Assembly: GCA_007135635.1 (NCBI GenBank) | Contig: SLIO01000277.1 | Coordinates: 1-10,377 of the forward strand | DNA from: Methylomicrobium sp. | Lineage (GTDB): Bacteria; Pseudomonadota; Gammaproteobacteria; Methylococcales; Methylomonadaceae | Reading direction: 5' to 3' | Length of the DNA: 10,377 bases | Part shown: in pieces, positions 1 through 7,502 of the stretch | Position numbering within the stretch: the first letter of the stretch is position 1 | How the letters are laid out: each line of letters begins with the position of its first letter | The notes under the pieces: generated by a model | Seen by the model: the letters and a program-made list of their open reading frames with translations, nothing else | Database searches by the model: none | What the model was told of the DNA's origin: nothing | Position numbers and translations under genes: made by a program

Positions 1-40
1 ATGGACGCGAACCTGAAGACAGGGTTGCCTAACCCGGCTA

Positions 41-96
41 TGGCTAATGGCTAATGGCTAATGGCTAATGGCTAATGGCTAATGGCTAATGGCTAA
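41..96. repeat. Heptanucleotide tandem repeat, 8 perfect TGGCTAA units
   Basis: Eight uninterrupted identical copies of TGGCTAA run from 41 to 96, preceded by a partial unit (GGCTA, 36-40). Seven is not a multiple of three, so every forward frame meets TAA within 21 bases, and the reverse frames likewise meet TAG. The array therefore cannot encode a peptide. Perfect identity of the copies suggests recent slippage expansion, so copy number probably varies between strains. No function is visible. Confidence 0.95.
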
Positions 97-177
97 AGAC
101 TGCCAATATTCAGCCCCACACCGCGCATCGGATAATCTCGCAGGACCAGGTTGCAAACTCCGTACTGCCAAGACATC

Positions 178-256
178 GTAGGGTGCGCATCGCGCACCTT
201 TCCACGGTGCCAAAACGACAAGAGGTCCCGACCCAGGTGCGCGATGCGCACCCTAC
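178..256. repeat. Inverted repeat with perfect 22-base arms
   Basis: The arm at 178-199 is the exact reverse complement of 235-256, with a 35-base spacer. Each arm is itself nearly palindromic, with GGTGCG facing CGCACC. The right arm matches 20 of 22 bases with 7542-7563 and 7813-7834, so this motif is a dispersed family with four copies in the window. Transcribed in either direction it would form a very stable hairpin. It lies beyond the mdh terminator and has no T-run of its own. Confidence 0.9.
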
Positions 257-334
257 ACTCTCGCGGACCGGGAATGCATGCCGATCTTACCTCGGCAGCC
301 AAGGTATGGATTCTCACAGAGGACCGTAAGAACT

Positions 335-358
335 AAAAAAACGCATTAGAGCAAATGC
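335..358 (-). terminator. Probable intrinsic terminator of mdh
   Basis: Read on the minus strand, GCATT (358-354) and AATGC (347-343) form a 5-bp stem with a 6-base loop, followed by one G and then seven T (341-335). The mdh stop codon lies in the loop-proximal part of this structure. The T-run is good, but the stem is short for a Rho-independent terminator, so efficiency is uncertain. Confidence 0.5.
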
Positions 359-1329
359 TTAACCGCATCTCGCTCTTCTTTCAGCTCGGCTTCGGACTTT
401 CGCATTTTTCCCCGGCTAAAATCACTAATCGCCAATCCTTGAACGATGTTGATTTCTCCGTTTTTAATCTCGACCGGAAACGAATAAACCAAGCCTTTTT
501 CAATTCCGTAACTGCCGTCCGATGGAACTGCCATGCTAATCCAATTATTATCTTCGGTTCCAAAAATCCAGGCGCGCATTAAGCTTATCGCGGCATTGGC
601 TGCAGAAGCCGCACTGGATCGGCCAACCGCCTGGATCACAACCGCTCCTCGCTGCTGCACGGTTGGAATGAATTCATCGGCAAACCAATCCCACTCGACC
701 ACAGACAAAGCATCCTGCCCTTTGACTTTAGCATGATGAAGATCCGGATACTGGCCCGCCGAATGATTGCCCCAAATGATAATATTTTTGATATCGCTGG
801 CCAGTACTCCACATTTATTCGCCAATTGAAAAGTCGCGCGCTTATGATCGAGCATCATCATTGCCGAAAAATTTTGCGGTCTCAAATCGGGCGCATTACT
901 GACTGCGATCAAGGCATTTGTATTGGCTGGATTGCCCGTTACCAATACCTTGACATCCCGGCTGGCAACCTTGTTGAGTGCTTGACCCTGCACGGAAAAA
1001 ATCTGGGCATTGATTGCCAACAAATCCTTACGCTCCATCCCCGGTTTACGCGGACTGGCGCCGATCAAAAATGCGTAATCGACATCTTTGAAAGCGACTT
1101 CGGGATCATCGGTTTTAACAATTTTATGCAGCAACGGATAGGCGCAATCGTTCAACTCCATAACCACACCATTTAATGCACCTAATGCTAATGCCTGCGG
1201 CGTTTCCAATAAATGAAAAATCATTGGCTGATCGGGGCCTAATAGTTCTCCGCTAGCCAGGCGAAACAATAAGGAATAACTGATCTGTCCCCCTGCCCCT
1301 GTAACGGCGATTTTAACTGGCGTTTTCAT
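346..1329 (-). CDS. mdh: NAD-dependent malate dehydrogenase (LDH-like, cytosolic type)
   Basis: This 327-residue enzyme interconverts malate and oxaloacetate with NAD(H) in the cytoplasm. In the serine cycle it reduces oxaloacetate to malate, and it also serves the TCA cycle. The N-terminal Rossmann motif is GAGGQIS (11-17). Glu42 at the end of the second strand fits NAD preference. The active-site loop has Arg94 and Arg100 ([10 protein letters not shown]), TGNPANT spans 131-137, and Asp161, Arg164 and the catalytic His189 (WGNHS) follow. Length and motifs fit the 325-330-residue MDH group that resembles eukaryotic cytosolic MDH, not the E. coli type. The ATG start has an AAGGAAAA Shine-Dalgarno a few bases upstream. 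The gene diverges from mtdA across a shared 263-base region, which suggests common C1-related control. It appears intact, and an adjacent terminator candidate implies a single-gene unit. Confidence 0.95.
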   Translation of the reverse strand: MKTPVKIAVTGAGGQISYSLLFRLASGELLGPDQPMIFHLLETPQALALGALNGVVMELNDCAYPLLHKIVKTDDPEVAFKDVDYAFLIGASPRKPGMERKDLLAINAQIFSVQGQALNKVASRDVKVLVTGNPANTNALIAVSNAPDLRPQNFSAMMMLDHKRATFQLANKCGVLASDIKNIIIWGNHSAGQYPDLHHAKVKGQDALSVVEWDWFADEFIPTVQQRGAVVIQAVGRSSAASAANAAISLMRAWIFGTEDNNWISMAVPSDGSYGIEKGLVYSFPVEIKNGEINIVQGLAISDFSRGKMRKSEAELKEERDAVKHLL

Positions 1330-1363
1330 TTGTTTTCCTTTTTATTGTTGTCTGAAATGCGGA

Positions 1364-1388
1364 GTTTAAATGGGCAAGCCGTTTAAAC
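1364..1388. promoter_or_regulatory. GTTTAAA dyad in the mdh leader
   Basis: GTTTAAA (1364-1370) and TTTAAAC (1382-1388) are perfect 7-base inverted arms separated by 11 bases. The element ends about 35 bases upstream of the mdh start codon, so it could be an operator or a leader hairpin. The AT-rich arms suggest protein binding more than RNA structure. No regulator can be named. Confidence 0.4.
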
Positions 1389-1422
1389 ACAGCGAAAATA
1401 GCACATAACGTGATGAATATAA

Positions 1423-1439
1423 TGCCAACCCTACTGGCA
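1423..1439. promoter_or_regulatory. TGCCA-N7-TGGCA dyad, possible operator
   Basis: This is a perfect 5-base inverted repeat with a 7-base centre. The overall size resembles dimeric regulator sites, including LysR-type boxes. It overlaps the -35 to -10 interval of the weak mdh promoter candidate and lies about 70-90 bases upstream of the mtdA -35 candidate. Its short arms mean it could be chance. Confidence 0.3.
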
Positions 1440-1510
1440 AGGTCAAAACGAATGATAACGAATAACCGCCTCCCCCTGCAAGCCTATAGAAATCGCCCAG
1501 GCGCAATGGA

Positions 1511-1539
1511 GAGACAACGCATTCTTAAAAAGGTATACT
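1511..1539 (+). promoter_or_regulatory. Candidate sigma-70 promoter for mtdA-gckA
   Basis: A strong -10 hexamer TATACT (1534-1539) lies 17 bases after GAGACA (1511-1516), a 4-of-6 match to the -35 consensus. Transcription would begin near 1546, giving a leader of roughly 45-50 bases before the ATG. The weak -35 box would suit an activator-dependent promoter. A second AT-rich box (TATAAA, 1549-1554) lacks a good -35. Confidence 0.4.
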
Positions 1540-1592
1540 GACACGTTTTATAAACGCCAATCGTTATCGTCACTATCGATCTTACGTTGCCC

Positions 1593-2450
1593 ATGAAAAA
1601 ACTGTTATTCCAATTCGATACCGATCCGCGCCCTTCAGCCTTTGATACGATTGTCGCTTATGACGGTGGTGCCGACCATGTCATCGGACATGGCGGATTA
1701 ACACCCGACACTATCGCCCCCTTGGTCGAAGGCACGATCTTTACCCGTGCACCGAAAGACAAAAAAAATACCGCAATTTTTGTCGGAGGTAGCGACATGC
1801 TGGCCGGTCAACAATTATTTGCGGCCGTGCAAAAACAATTTTTCCCCGGTTTTCAAGTCTCGGTCATGCTCGACAGCAACGGCAGCAATACCACTGCCGC
1901 GGCAGGCGTTGCGAAACTGGCCTTATGCAGCAAACTGAGCGGTAAAAAAGCCGTTGTTCTGGCAGGCACGGGGCCTGTTGGGCAACGCGTAGCGGTCATG
2001 CTGGCTCAGGAAGGTTGCGAAGTCTCGCTGACTTCTCGGGAAATGTTACGAGCGGAACACGCATGTCAAGCGATGCGCGAACGCTTCGGTGTCGAACTGA
2101 CTCCTATCGAAGCTGTCGACCCAGACGCGCGCGGCAAGGCGATTGAAAACGCCCAAATCGTGTTTGCGGCCGGCGCAGCAGGCGTCGAATTACTCAAAGC
2201 CGAACACTGGCAAAATAATGATCGACTCGAATTATTGGCCGATGCAAATGCCACGCCCCCGATCGGCATCGGCGGCATCGATATGATGGATAAAGGCAAC
2301 GAACGCCACGGTAAAATCGTCTGGGGAGCCATCGGTTTCGGCGCATTCAAACTCGCTTTGCACCGTGCCTGCATCGCCAAACTGTTCGAAAGTAATACAC
2401 AAGTGCTGGATGCCGAACAAATTTTTGCATTCGCCAAGGAAATGGCTTAA
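1593..2450 (+). CDS. mtdA: NADP-dependent methylene-H4F / methylene-H4MPT dehydrogenase
   Basis: This 285-residue cytoplasmic enzyme interconverts methylene- and methenyl-tetrahydrofolate with NADP(H), and can also act on tetrahydromethanopterin derivatives. It supplies or consumes the C1 unit that enters the serine cycle. The N-terminus (FQFDTD, 6-11; YDGGADH, 23-29), LDSNGSNTTAAAG (93-105), Rossmann loop GTGPVG (125-130) and C-terminal LHRACIAKLFES (256-267) are hallmarks of MtdA; M. extorquens MtdA has about 288 residues. Arg149 after the second Rossmann strand fits NADP binding. I chose the ATG at 1593 over a TTG at 1587 because the family starts at this MKKLLFQF block. No clear Shine-Dalgarno precedes either start. 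gckA follows after 24 bases, so the two are probably co-transcribed. No methenyl-H4F cyclohydrolase gene is adjacent. Confidence 0.95.
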   Translation: MKKLLFQFDTDPRPSAFDTIVAYDGGADHVIGHGGLTPDTIAPLVEGTIFTRAPKDKKNTAIFVGGSDMLAGQQLFAAVQKQFFPGFQVSVMLDSNGSNTTAAAGVAKLALCSKLSGKKAVVLAGTGPVGQRVAVMLAQEGCEVSLTSREMLRAEHACQAMRERFGVELTPIEAVDPDARGKAIENAQIVFAAGAAGVELLKAEHWQNNDRLELLADANATPPIGIGGIDMMDKGNERHGKIVWGAIGFGAFKLALHRACIAKLFESNTQVLDAEQIFAFAKEMA

Positions 2451-2474
2451 ACGCTCCTCGCACCGCTGAATCAC

Positions 2475-3842
2475 ATGAGCCGACCCACCCCCCAACAAGC
2501 GCTCAGAGAACAGGCTGTTCGACTATTTCAAGCCGGCATTGATGCGGCCGACCCATACCTTGCGGTTCGACACAGCCTATCCTCGGACGGGCTTCAACTT
2601 GAAATCGCCCTATCGCCGAACGACAACGCGCCGAAACGCACGGGACATTGGCCGAGGATCCATTTGATTGCGTTCGGCAAAGCCGCGTGCAACATGGCAA
2701 AAGCCGCCCGAGACATTATTCCGGAATCGCTATTGGCCGGCGACGGCATCATCATTACCAATTACGAGAATGCCGCTCAGGTACCCGGCTTTAAAGTCAT
2801 CGGCGCCGGCCACCCGATTCCCGACGAAGCGGGACTGCAAGGCGCCCGACTAATCGCCGACAGAATCACCAACGCTCAATCAGGCGAGTTGGCTCTAGTC
2901 TTGATTAGCGGCGGAGGCTCTGCACTCCTTCCCTATCCACGCCCGCCGATTACGCTCGAAGAAAAAGCGCAAACGACTGCATTACTGCTTGCTTGCGGCG
3001 CGACAATCAACCAAGTCAATTGTGTGCGCAAGCATCTTTCCATGATCAAAGGCGGTGGACTGGCACGCTTTTCGGCTCCGGCCGACTTACACGCATTGAT
3101 TCTTTCCGACGTGCTGGGCGACGATCTAAGCGCCATCGCAAGCGGGCCGACCGTGCCGGACGACACACGCTTCGACGACGCTATCGCTATTTTACGCGAG
3201 AAGGGTATTTGGGAAAGCATTCCGGATTCGGTAAAATACGTTTTGCAACAAGGCACCACCGGTAATATTCCGGAAACGCCGAAAACTGGTGACGAGCTTT
3301 TCAATAATACAGGCCATACGCTTATCGGCAGCAATACGATCAGCTTGAACGCCGTCGTTAAGGCCGCATCACAACTGGATTACGATGTTCGAGTCTATTC
3401 GGAACATCTCAGCGGCGAAGCGAAAGACGAAGCCTTCAAGCTGGCCTCTTACGCGAAGTCCCTGCTCGATGGCGGCTTAAATAGGCCCACGGCACTACTC
3501 GCCGGCGGCGAAACCACGGTTACGTTGACAGGACAAGGCCGCGGCGGCCGTAATCAAGAGATGGGGCTGGCCTTCGCAATGGCCGCCGAACGATTAGAAT
3601 TACACGGTAATTGGGTATTTTTAAGTGGCGGCACCGACGGCCGCGACGGCCCGACCGATGCGGCCGGCGCACTGATCGATCCGCAATCGCCGGCACGCAT
3701 GCGCGCTGCCGGAATCGACCCGAGCGCAAGACTACAAGACAATGACTCTTACCAAGCGCTCCAGACTTCAAACGATTTGCTGATAACCGGTGCAACCGGC
3801 ACCAATGTCGCCGATTTACAAGTATTGTTGCTCCAGCCTTAA
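2475..3842 (+). CDS. gckA: Glycerate 2-kinase (GckA/TtuD family, MOFRL domain)
   Basis: This 455-residue cytoplasmic kinase converts D-glycerate and ATP to 2-phosphoglycerate, which leads to PEP for carboxylation in the serine cycle. The N-terminal DUF4147-type domain carries FGKA with Lys69 (67-70), AGHPIPDEAG (111-120), ISGGGSA (144-150), NCVRKHLSMIKGGGLA (182-197) and SDVLGDDLSAIASGP (211-225). The C-terminal MOFRL domain has AGGETTVT (343-350), GRGGRNQE (355-362) and SGGTDGRDGPTDAAGA (384-399). By homology with the bacterial glycerate 2-kinase fold, Lys69 and an arginine of GRGGRNQE are the likely catalytic and phosphate-binding residues. Length is normal for this family, which is unrelated to GarK/GlxK. 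The ATG lies 24 bases after mtdA with no strong Shine-Dalgarno, so translation may depend on coupling to mtdA. Confidence 0.94.
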   Translation: MSRPTPQQALREQAVRLFQAGIDAADPYLAVRHSLSSDGLQLEIALSPNDNAPKRTGHWPRIHLIAFGKAACNMAKAARDIIPESLLAGDGIIITNYENAAQVPGFKVIGAGHPIPDEAGLQGARLIADRITNAQSGELALVLISGGGSALLPYPRPPITLEEKAQTTALLLACGATINQVNCVRKHLSMIKGGGLARFSAPADLHALILSDVLGDDLSAIASGPTVPDDTRFDDAIAILREKGIWESIPDSVKYVLQQGTTGNIPETPKTGDELFNNTGHTLIGSNTISLNAVVKAASQLDYDVRVYSEHLSGEAKDEAFKLASYAKSLLDGGLNRPTALLAGGETTVTLTGQGRGGRNQEMGLAFAMAAERLELHGNWVFLSGGTDGRDGPTDAAGALIDPQSPARMRAAGIDPSARLQDNDSYQALQTSNDLLITGATGTNVADLQVLLLQP

Positions 3843-3867
3843 CTTCAATTAGTACTGTGAAAGTCAC

Positions 3868-3890
3868 ACAAAGCCGAGCAATGCTTTTTT
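3868..3890 (+). terminator. Possible weak terminator of gckA
   Basis: AAAGC (3870-3874) can pair with GCTTT (3883-3887), and the tract continues to a run of six T (3885-3890). The stem is only five pairs and partly shares the T-run. An alternative fold pairs 3873-3880 with 3890-3897. Either could slow polymerase after gckA, but neither is a textbook terminator. Confidence 0.3.
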
Positions 3891-3933
3891 GCCCGGCGCT
3901 AAAGGCTGGCAACGTAAGCATAGCCTTTGAAAA

Positions 3934-4004
3934 CCTCTGCGCCTTTGCGCCTCTGCGCGAGTTATATCTGTTAATTCTCCTGCAGAGGCGCGGGGGCGCT
4001 GAGG
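3934..4004. repeat. 28-base-arm hairpin of two opposed GCAGAGG-family repeats
   Basis: The arm at 3934-3961 and the reverse complement of 3977-4004 agree at 22 of 28 positions. Three of the six mismatches would be G-U pairs in RNA. The loop is 15 bases. Each arm is a degenerate copy of the CTCTGCGCCTCTGCGCGAG motif found intact at 7581-7609 and 7852-7879 and, reversed, at 10108-10127. The structure therefore looks like two copies of a dispersed repeat placed head to head. Confidence 0.8.
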
Positions 4005-4120
4005 ACGGAAAGGTTGATAATACGATTACTGTGAAAGCTCGTGAAATTAGACTATTTATCTAATTTTTCGATATACAAAGCTCGGCAGAGAAAATGCTGG
4101 TTCCGGAGAGGGTGCGATTG

Positions 4121-4248
4121 CTCGACCGACAGGCGTCGGCGGCAGGGCAGATTTTTGCTCCTGCAAAATCTGCATTCATGCCATCCATGGCAATCAGTCG
4201 CCGCCGTCGAGCCTACAGGGACGCACTCACGGCGTCCTGTCGGGCGAG
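4121..4248. repeat. 128-base structured element with 13-base terminal inverted repeats
   Basis: CTCG-a-CCGACAGG (4121-4133) pairs with CCTGTCGG-g-CGAG (4236-4248), 12 of 13 positions. Nested inside are CCGAC-AGGC-GTCGG (4126-4139), GCAGATTTT/AAAATCTGC (4147-4155 with 4165-4173), a TGCCAT-CC-ATGGCA palindrome (4179-4192), GGCGGC/GCCGCC, and a bulged CAGGGACGC/GCGTCCTG stem (4216-4239). This multi-stem layout between terminal inverted repeats looks like a MITE-like element or a folded RNA, about 180 bases upstream of glyA. I cannot assign a family. Confidence 0.7.
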
Positions 4249-4417
4249 TGACCGTACCCTAACCCACACCCCTAGCACTTTCATTTGCCGGGGTGATGAT
4301 AGCTTCTTCATGATCGTTACTCTATACTCACCGAAAATCACTGTCGGCATTTTGACCTTCTCCCCTCGGGATCGCCGATAAAACCGTTGTTGAAATGCAA
4401 AATAACTATAAATTTTT

Positions 4418-4422
4418 AGGAG
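4418..4422 (+). promoter_or_regulatory. Ribosome binding site that fixes the glyA start
   Basis: AGGAG lies six bases before the ATG at 4429, which is ideal spacing. The in-frame TTG at 4426 would leave only three bases, so the ATG is preferred. Confidence 0.8.
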
Positions 4423-4428
4423 ATATTG

Positions 4429-5685
4429 ATGTTTACTAAATCGCAAACGATTGCAGGTTACGATAATGAATTGTTTCAGGCACTGGAAGAAGAGCGCCGC
4501 CGTCAGGAAGACCATATAGAACTGATCGCCTCGGAAAATTACACCAGTCCGCGCGTCATGGAAGCCCAAGGCACGCTGCTGACCAATAAATATGCGGAAG
4601 GCTATCCCGGTAAACGCTATTACGGGGGCTGCGAATATGTCGATAAAGTCGAGCAACTCGCGATCGACCGCGCCAAAGAACTATTCGGCGCCGATTATGC
4701 GAATGTACAAGCCCATTCCGGATCGCAGGCCAATATGGCGGTATTCATGGCGCTGATACAGCCGGGCGATACGATACTGGGCCTAAGCCTCGCCGACGGC
4801 GGCCATTTGACGCATGGTGCCAAACCGAATTTCTCCGGCAAAATCTACAATGCAGTGCAATACGGACTCCACCCGGAAACCGGCTTGATCGATTACGATC
4901 AGGTAGAAGCCTTAGCGATCGAGCACAAACCAAAAATCCTCGTGGCCGGTTTCTCTGCCTATTCGCGCATTTGGGACTGGCAACGCTTCCGCGAGATCGC
5001 CGATAAAGTCGGTGCCTATTTACTGGTCGATATGGCCCATGTCGCAGGATTGGTCGCGGCCGGACTTTATCCGAACCCTGTACCGTTTGCCGATGTCGTC
5101 ACCAGTACCACGCACAAATCGCTACGCGGACCGCGCGGCGGATTGATTTTGTGTAAAAGCAATCCGGAAATTGAAAAAAAATTCGACTCCAGCATCTTTC
5201 CCGGCATTCAAGGCGGCCCTTCGATGCATGTCATCGCTGCCAAAGCGGTCGCGTTTAAGGAAGCGATGGAAACCGAATTCAAAACCTATCAGCAACAAGT
5301 CATCAACAATGCCAAGGCGATGGCCGAAGTCTTCATCGACCGCGGTTTCGACGTCGTCTCCGGCGGTACCGATAATCATTTAATGCTGGTTTCATTAATC
5401 CCGAAAGGCATCACCGGTAAAGCCGCCGATGCAGCACTGGGTCGCGCGCATATCACGGTTAATAAAAACGCCGTGCCGAACGATCCGCAGTCGCCATTCG
5501 TGACCAGCGGTATCCGCGTTGGCACGCCGGCTCCGACCACGCGTGGCTTCAAAGAAGCGCAAATGACCGAAATTGCGCATTTAATGTGCGACGTGATGGA
5601 AAATATCGACAACGAAACCGTTATTTCCGCGGTACGCGATAAAGTTTCCATTTTATGCTCTCGCTTTCCGGTTTATAGCCAATAG
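4429..5685 (+). CDS. glyA: Serine hydroxymethyltransferase
   Basis: This 418-residue PLP enzyme transfers the C1 unit of methylene-tetrahydrofolate to glycine to make serine, the entry reaction of the serine cycle; it also serves general glycine and C1 metabolism. The protein is cytoplasmic, by family a homodimer or tetramer. Motifs in order are IASENYTS (33-40), the [13 protein letters not shown] block (55-67), [10 protein letters not shown] (97-106), GGHLTHG (124-130; His126 stacks on PLP), VDMAHVAGL (200-208; Asp201 and His204), and the PLP lysine Lys230 in [15 protein letters not shown]. coli GlyA has 417 residues and the same landmarks. The strong AGGAG site fixes the start. ftfL follows after 26 bases in a probable two-gene operon. 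No defect is seen. Confidence 0.97.
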   Translation: MFTKSQTIAGYDNELFQALEEERRRQEDHIELIASENYTSPRVMEAQGTLLTNKYAEGYPGKRYYGGCEYVDKVEQLAIDRAKELFGADYANVQAHSGSQANMAVFMALIQPGDTILGLSLADGGHLTHGAKPNFSGKIYNAVQYGLHPETGLIDYDQVEALAIEHKPKILVAGFSAYSRIWDWQRFREIADKVGAYLLVDMAHVAGLVAAGLYPNPVPFADVVTSTTHKSLRGPRGGLILCKSNPEIEKKFDSSIFPGIQGGPSMHVIAAKAVAFKEAMETEFKTYQQQVINNAKAMAEVFIDRGFDVVSGGTDNHLMLVSLIPKGITGKAADAALGRAHITVNKNAVPNDPQSPFVTSGIRVGTPAPTTRGFKEAQMTEIAHLMCDVMENIDNETVISAVRDKVSILCSRFPVYSQ

Positions 5686-5700
5686 AGGAAAATTTTAAGC

Positions 5701-5705
5701 AGGAA
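5701..5705 (+). promoter_or_regulatory. Ribosome binding site for ftfL
   Basis: AGGAA lies six bases before the ATG at 5712, inside the 26-base gap after glyA. There is no room for a separate promoter or terminator, which supports co-transcription. Confidence 0.7.
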
Positions 5706-5711
5706 TTATTC

Positions 5712-7385
5712 ATGTCAGACATAGCAATCGCCCAACAAGCCAAGATGCGACCGATCATCGATCTGGCCGGCGAAAAATTCGGTATTCCGCCCGAACATTT
5801 AGATCCATACGGTCACTATAAAGCTAAATTATCGCTCGAATACGTCAATAACTTGACCGACCGCGAAGACGGCAAACTCATCCTCGTCACCGCGATCAGC
5901 CCGACGCCGGCTGGCGAAGGCAAAACCACGACCACAGTCGGTTTAGGCGATGCGATCAACCGGCTCGGCAATTCGGCAATCATGTGTCTGCGCGAACCCT
6001 CGCTCGGGCCTTGTTTCGGCGTCAAAGGGGGCGCAGCCGGTGGCGGCTTCTCCCAAGTCGTTCCAATGGAAGACATCAACCTACATTTTACCGGTGATTT
6101 TCATGCTATCGGCGTTGCGCATAATTTATTGTCGGCCTTGATCGACAACCATATCAATCACGGCAACGCGCTCGACATCGATTCGCGCCGGATTCAATGG
6201 AAACGCGTCGTCGACATGAACGACCGCGCGTTGCGCAAAATCACGGTCGGCATGGGCGGCCCGGCGAACGGCTATCTTCGTGAAGACGGCTACGATATCG
6301 TCGTCGCGTCTGAAATCATGGCGATTTTGTGCCTGGCGACAAGTCGCGTCGATCTGAAAGAACGCCTTGGCCGTATCGTCATCGGCTACAAGTCCGACAG
6401 AGTCACACCGGTTTATGCGAGCGATCTCAATGCACAAGGGGCAATGGCCGCACTATTAAAAGAGGCCATCAAGCCGAATCTGGTGCAAACGCTTGAAAAC
6501 AATATCGCGATCATTCATGGCGGACCTTTCGCGAATATCGCGCACGGTTGTAACACCGTCACCGCGACCAAGACAGCGTTAAAACTGGCCGATTATGTTG
6601 TTACCGAGGCCGGCTTCGGTGCCGATTTAGGCGCCGAGAAATTTATCGACATCAAATGCCGCATGTCTGGTCTGAAACCGTCGGCGGTCGTGCTGGTGGC
6701 AACGGTCCGTGCGCTAAAATTCCACGGCGGCGTCGCGAAAGAGGATCTGAACCAAGAAAACATTGATGCTTTGCAAAAAGGGTTTACCAACCTGGAGCGC
6801 CATCTCGACAATATCCAACGCCATTACGGCTTGCCTTGCGTGATCTGCATCAATCATTTTACATTCGACACCGATGCCGAAATCGCGCTACTCAAGGTTA
6901 AATGCGAGGCGCTCGGCGCGAAATGCGTGGTCTCGAAACATTGGGCGCAAGGCGGTGCCGGCGCGGAAGAATTGGCGCAAGAAGTGCTTGCCGTCGTCGA
7001 CAACCGCGAACCCGGCTTCACTTACGTCTATGACGAAGAACTGCCGCTCTGGGACAAAATCGAGACGATCGCGACCAAACTTTATGGCGCAATCGGCATC
7101 ACCGCGAGCCCGAAAGTCAAAGCCGAAATCAACGCGTTGCAACAAAACCACGGCAAATTTCCGGTCTGCATGGCCAAAACTCAAATGTCGTTCTCGACCA
7201 ACCCGAACGAGAGAGGCGCGCCCTCGGGCCATACTGTTGAGATCAGCGAAGTCAGACTGGCCAACGGCGCAGGCTTCATCGTCGCGATCGCCGGCGACAT
7301 GATGACAATGCCGGGTCTGCCGAAAATTCCGGCCGCCGAACGCATCGACATCACCGACGACGGCGTGATTACCGGATTGTTTTAA
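5712..7385 (+). CDS. ftfL: Formate-tetrahydrofolate ligase (10-formyl-H4F synthetase)
   Basis: This 557-residue cytoplasmic ligase makes 10-formyl-tetrahydrofolate from formate, ATP and H4F (EC 6.3.4.3; also named fhs). In methylotrophs it commits formate carbon to assimilation through the H4F pathway. The ATP-binding loop [11 protein letters not shown] spans 65-75, [19 protein letters not shown] 94-112, HFTGDFHAI 125-133, [12 protein letters not shown] 270-281 and [14 protein letters not shown] 298-311, all standard for the family, and the usual length is about 555-560. The start follows AGGAA with good spacing. Together with GlyA it links formate to serine. The intermediate methenyl-H4F cyclohydrolase (fch) is missing from the window and should lie elsewhere if this route runs. 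No T-rich terminator is obvious downstream. Confidence 0.97.
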   Translation: MSDIAIAQQAKMRPIIDLAGEKFGIPPEHLDPYGHYKAKLSLEYVNNLTDREDGKLILVTAISPTPAGEGKTTTTVGLGDAINRLGNSAIMCLREPSLGPCFGVKGGAAGGGFSQVVPMEDINLHFTGDFHAIGVAHNLLSALIDNHINHGNALDIDSRRIQWKRVVDMNDRALRKITVGMGGPANGYLREDGYDIVVASEIMAILCLATSRVDLKERLGRIVIGYKSDRVTPVYASDLNAQGAMAALLKEAIKPNLVQTLENNIAIIHGGPFANIAHGCNTVTATKTALKLADYVVTEAGFGADLGAEKFIDIKCRMSGLKPSAVVLVATVRALKFHGGVAKEDLNQENIDALQKGFTNLERHLDNIQRHYGLPCVICINHFTFDTDAEIALLKVKCEALGAKCVVSKHWAQGGAGAEELAQEVLAVVDNREPGFTYVYDEELPLWDKIETIATKLYGAIGITASPKVKAEINALQQNHGKFPVCMAKTQMSFSTNPNERGAPSGHTVEISEVRLANGAGFIVAIAGDMMTMPGLPKIPAAERIDITDDGVITGLF

Positions 7386-7395
7386 TTTGAATCGT

Positions 7396-7425
7396 CAGGC
7401 GTATGTCGCTCCGCTCATATGCCTG
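7396..7425. repeat. Hairpin just downstream of ftfL
   Basis: CAGGCGTATG (7396-7405) and CATATGCCTG (7416-7425) form a ten-pair stem with one G-U pair and a ten-base loop, ten bases after the ftfL stop. There is no T-run, so it may protect the 3' end of the mRNA or be a repeat rather than an intrinsic terminator. CGTCAGGCG occurs again near 10180. Confidence 0.5.
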
Positions 7426-7470
7426 CGAACACATCCTCAAGTAAGCTAGCAGTTGGCATGTGTTATAGGC

Positions 7471-7502
7471 CCTTCGTGCTTAGCCAAGTCGAAGCATGAA
7501 GG
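7471..7502. repeat. Hairpin, 11-base arms
   Basis: CCTTCGTGCTT (7471-7481) pairs with AAGCATGAAGG (7492-7502) apart from one G-U position, with a ten-base loop. Its form resembles the CTTCG-TGCTTCGAC-type palindromes scattered in many proteobacterial genomes (from memory). The right arm overlaps the first bases of the ~178-base repeat. Confidence 0.6.

Larger units (their letters stand above)
1..345. other. Non-coding spacer downstream of mdh
   Basis: No credible gene is present. The short open frames (74 codons minus, 61 codons plus) run through repeat DNA and resemble no family I know. The stretch holds a small hairpin (GGGTT at 22-26 against AACCC at 31-35), a heptamer tandem repeat, a long inverted repeat, and the A-run that becomes the U-tract of the mdh terminator on the minus strand. 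The bases between these elements show nothing further. Confidence 0.7.
1330..1592. promoter_or_regulatory. Divergent mdh / mtdA regulatory region
   Basis: This region must hold the promoters for both divergent genes. Visible elements are a GTTTAAA/TTTAAAC dyad (1364-1388) in the mdh leader, a TGCCA-N7-TGGCA dyad (1423-1439), AACGAAT repeated ten bases apart (1447-1453 and 1457-1463), and a TATACT box near mtdA. A weak mdh promoter candidate on the minus strand is TTGACC (1446-1441) with TATATT (1421-1416), at a long 19-base spacing. In Methylobacterium, serine-cycle genes are controlled by the LysR-type regulator QscR. Control by such a protein here is only inference. Confidence 0.6.
3853..4037. 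repeat. Hairpin-rich element bounded by 11-base direct repeats
   Basis: TACTGTGAAAG occurs at 3853-3863 and 4027-4037, exactly flanking 163 bases. Inside are a small stem (AAAGGCT 3901-3907 with AGCCTTT 3922-3928) and a long hairpin at 3934-4004. The direct repeats look like a target-site duplication around a small inserted element, though terminal inverted repeats are not obvious. It carries no coding frame worth naming. Confidence 0.5.
3843..4428. other. 586-base non-coding spacer between gckA and glyA
   Basis: No gene is supported here. The open frames at 3857-4063 and 4094-4381 run through hairpins and resemble no protein I know. The spacer contains a possible gckA terminator, a structured element between 11-base direct repeats (3853-4037), a second element with long terminal inverted repeats (4121-4248), and an AT-rich leader with a good ribosome binding site for glyA. 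Its size and content suggest that glyA-ftfL has its own promoter. A TATACT box (4323-4328) is the best -10 candidate but has no convincing -35. I looked for a glycine-riboswitch signature and saw none. Confidence 0.7.

Noticed and set aside
733..1176. 147-codon open frame opposite mdh
   Set aside because: It lies wholly antisense to a well-conserved malate dehydrogenase and resembles no protein family.
1454..1568. GATAACGA (1454-1461) and its reverse complement (1561-1568) as paired operators, with ATCGTTA also before glyA
   Set aside because: Matches of 7-8 bases over these lengths are expected about by chance.
4094..4381. Open frames in the gckA-glyA spacer (also 3857-4063)
   Set aside because: They translate hairpin-rich repeat DNA, have no good ribosome binding site and no recognisable motif.
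4104..4428. Glycine riboswitch before glyA, suggested by GGAGAG at 4104-4109
   Set aside because: The rest of the aptamer core (an ACCGAAGGGGCAA-like segment in the right place) is absent.
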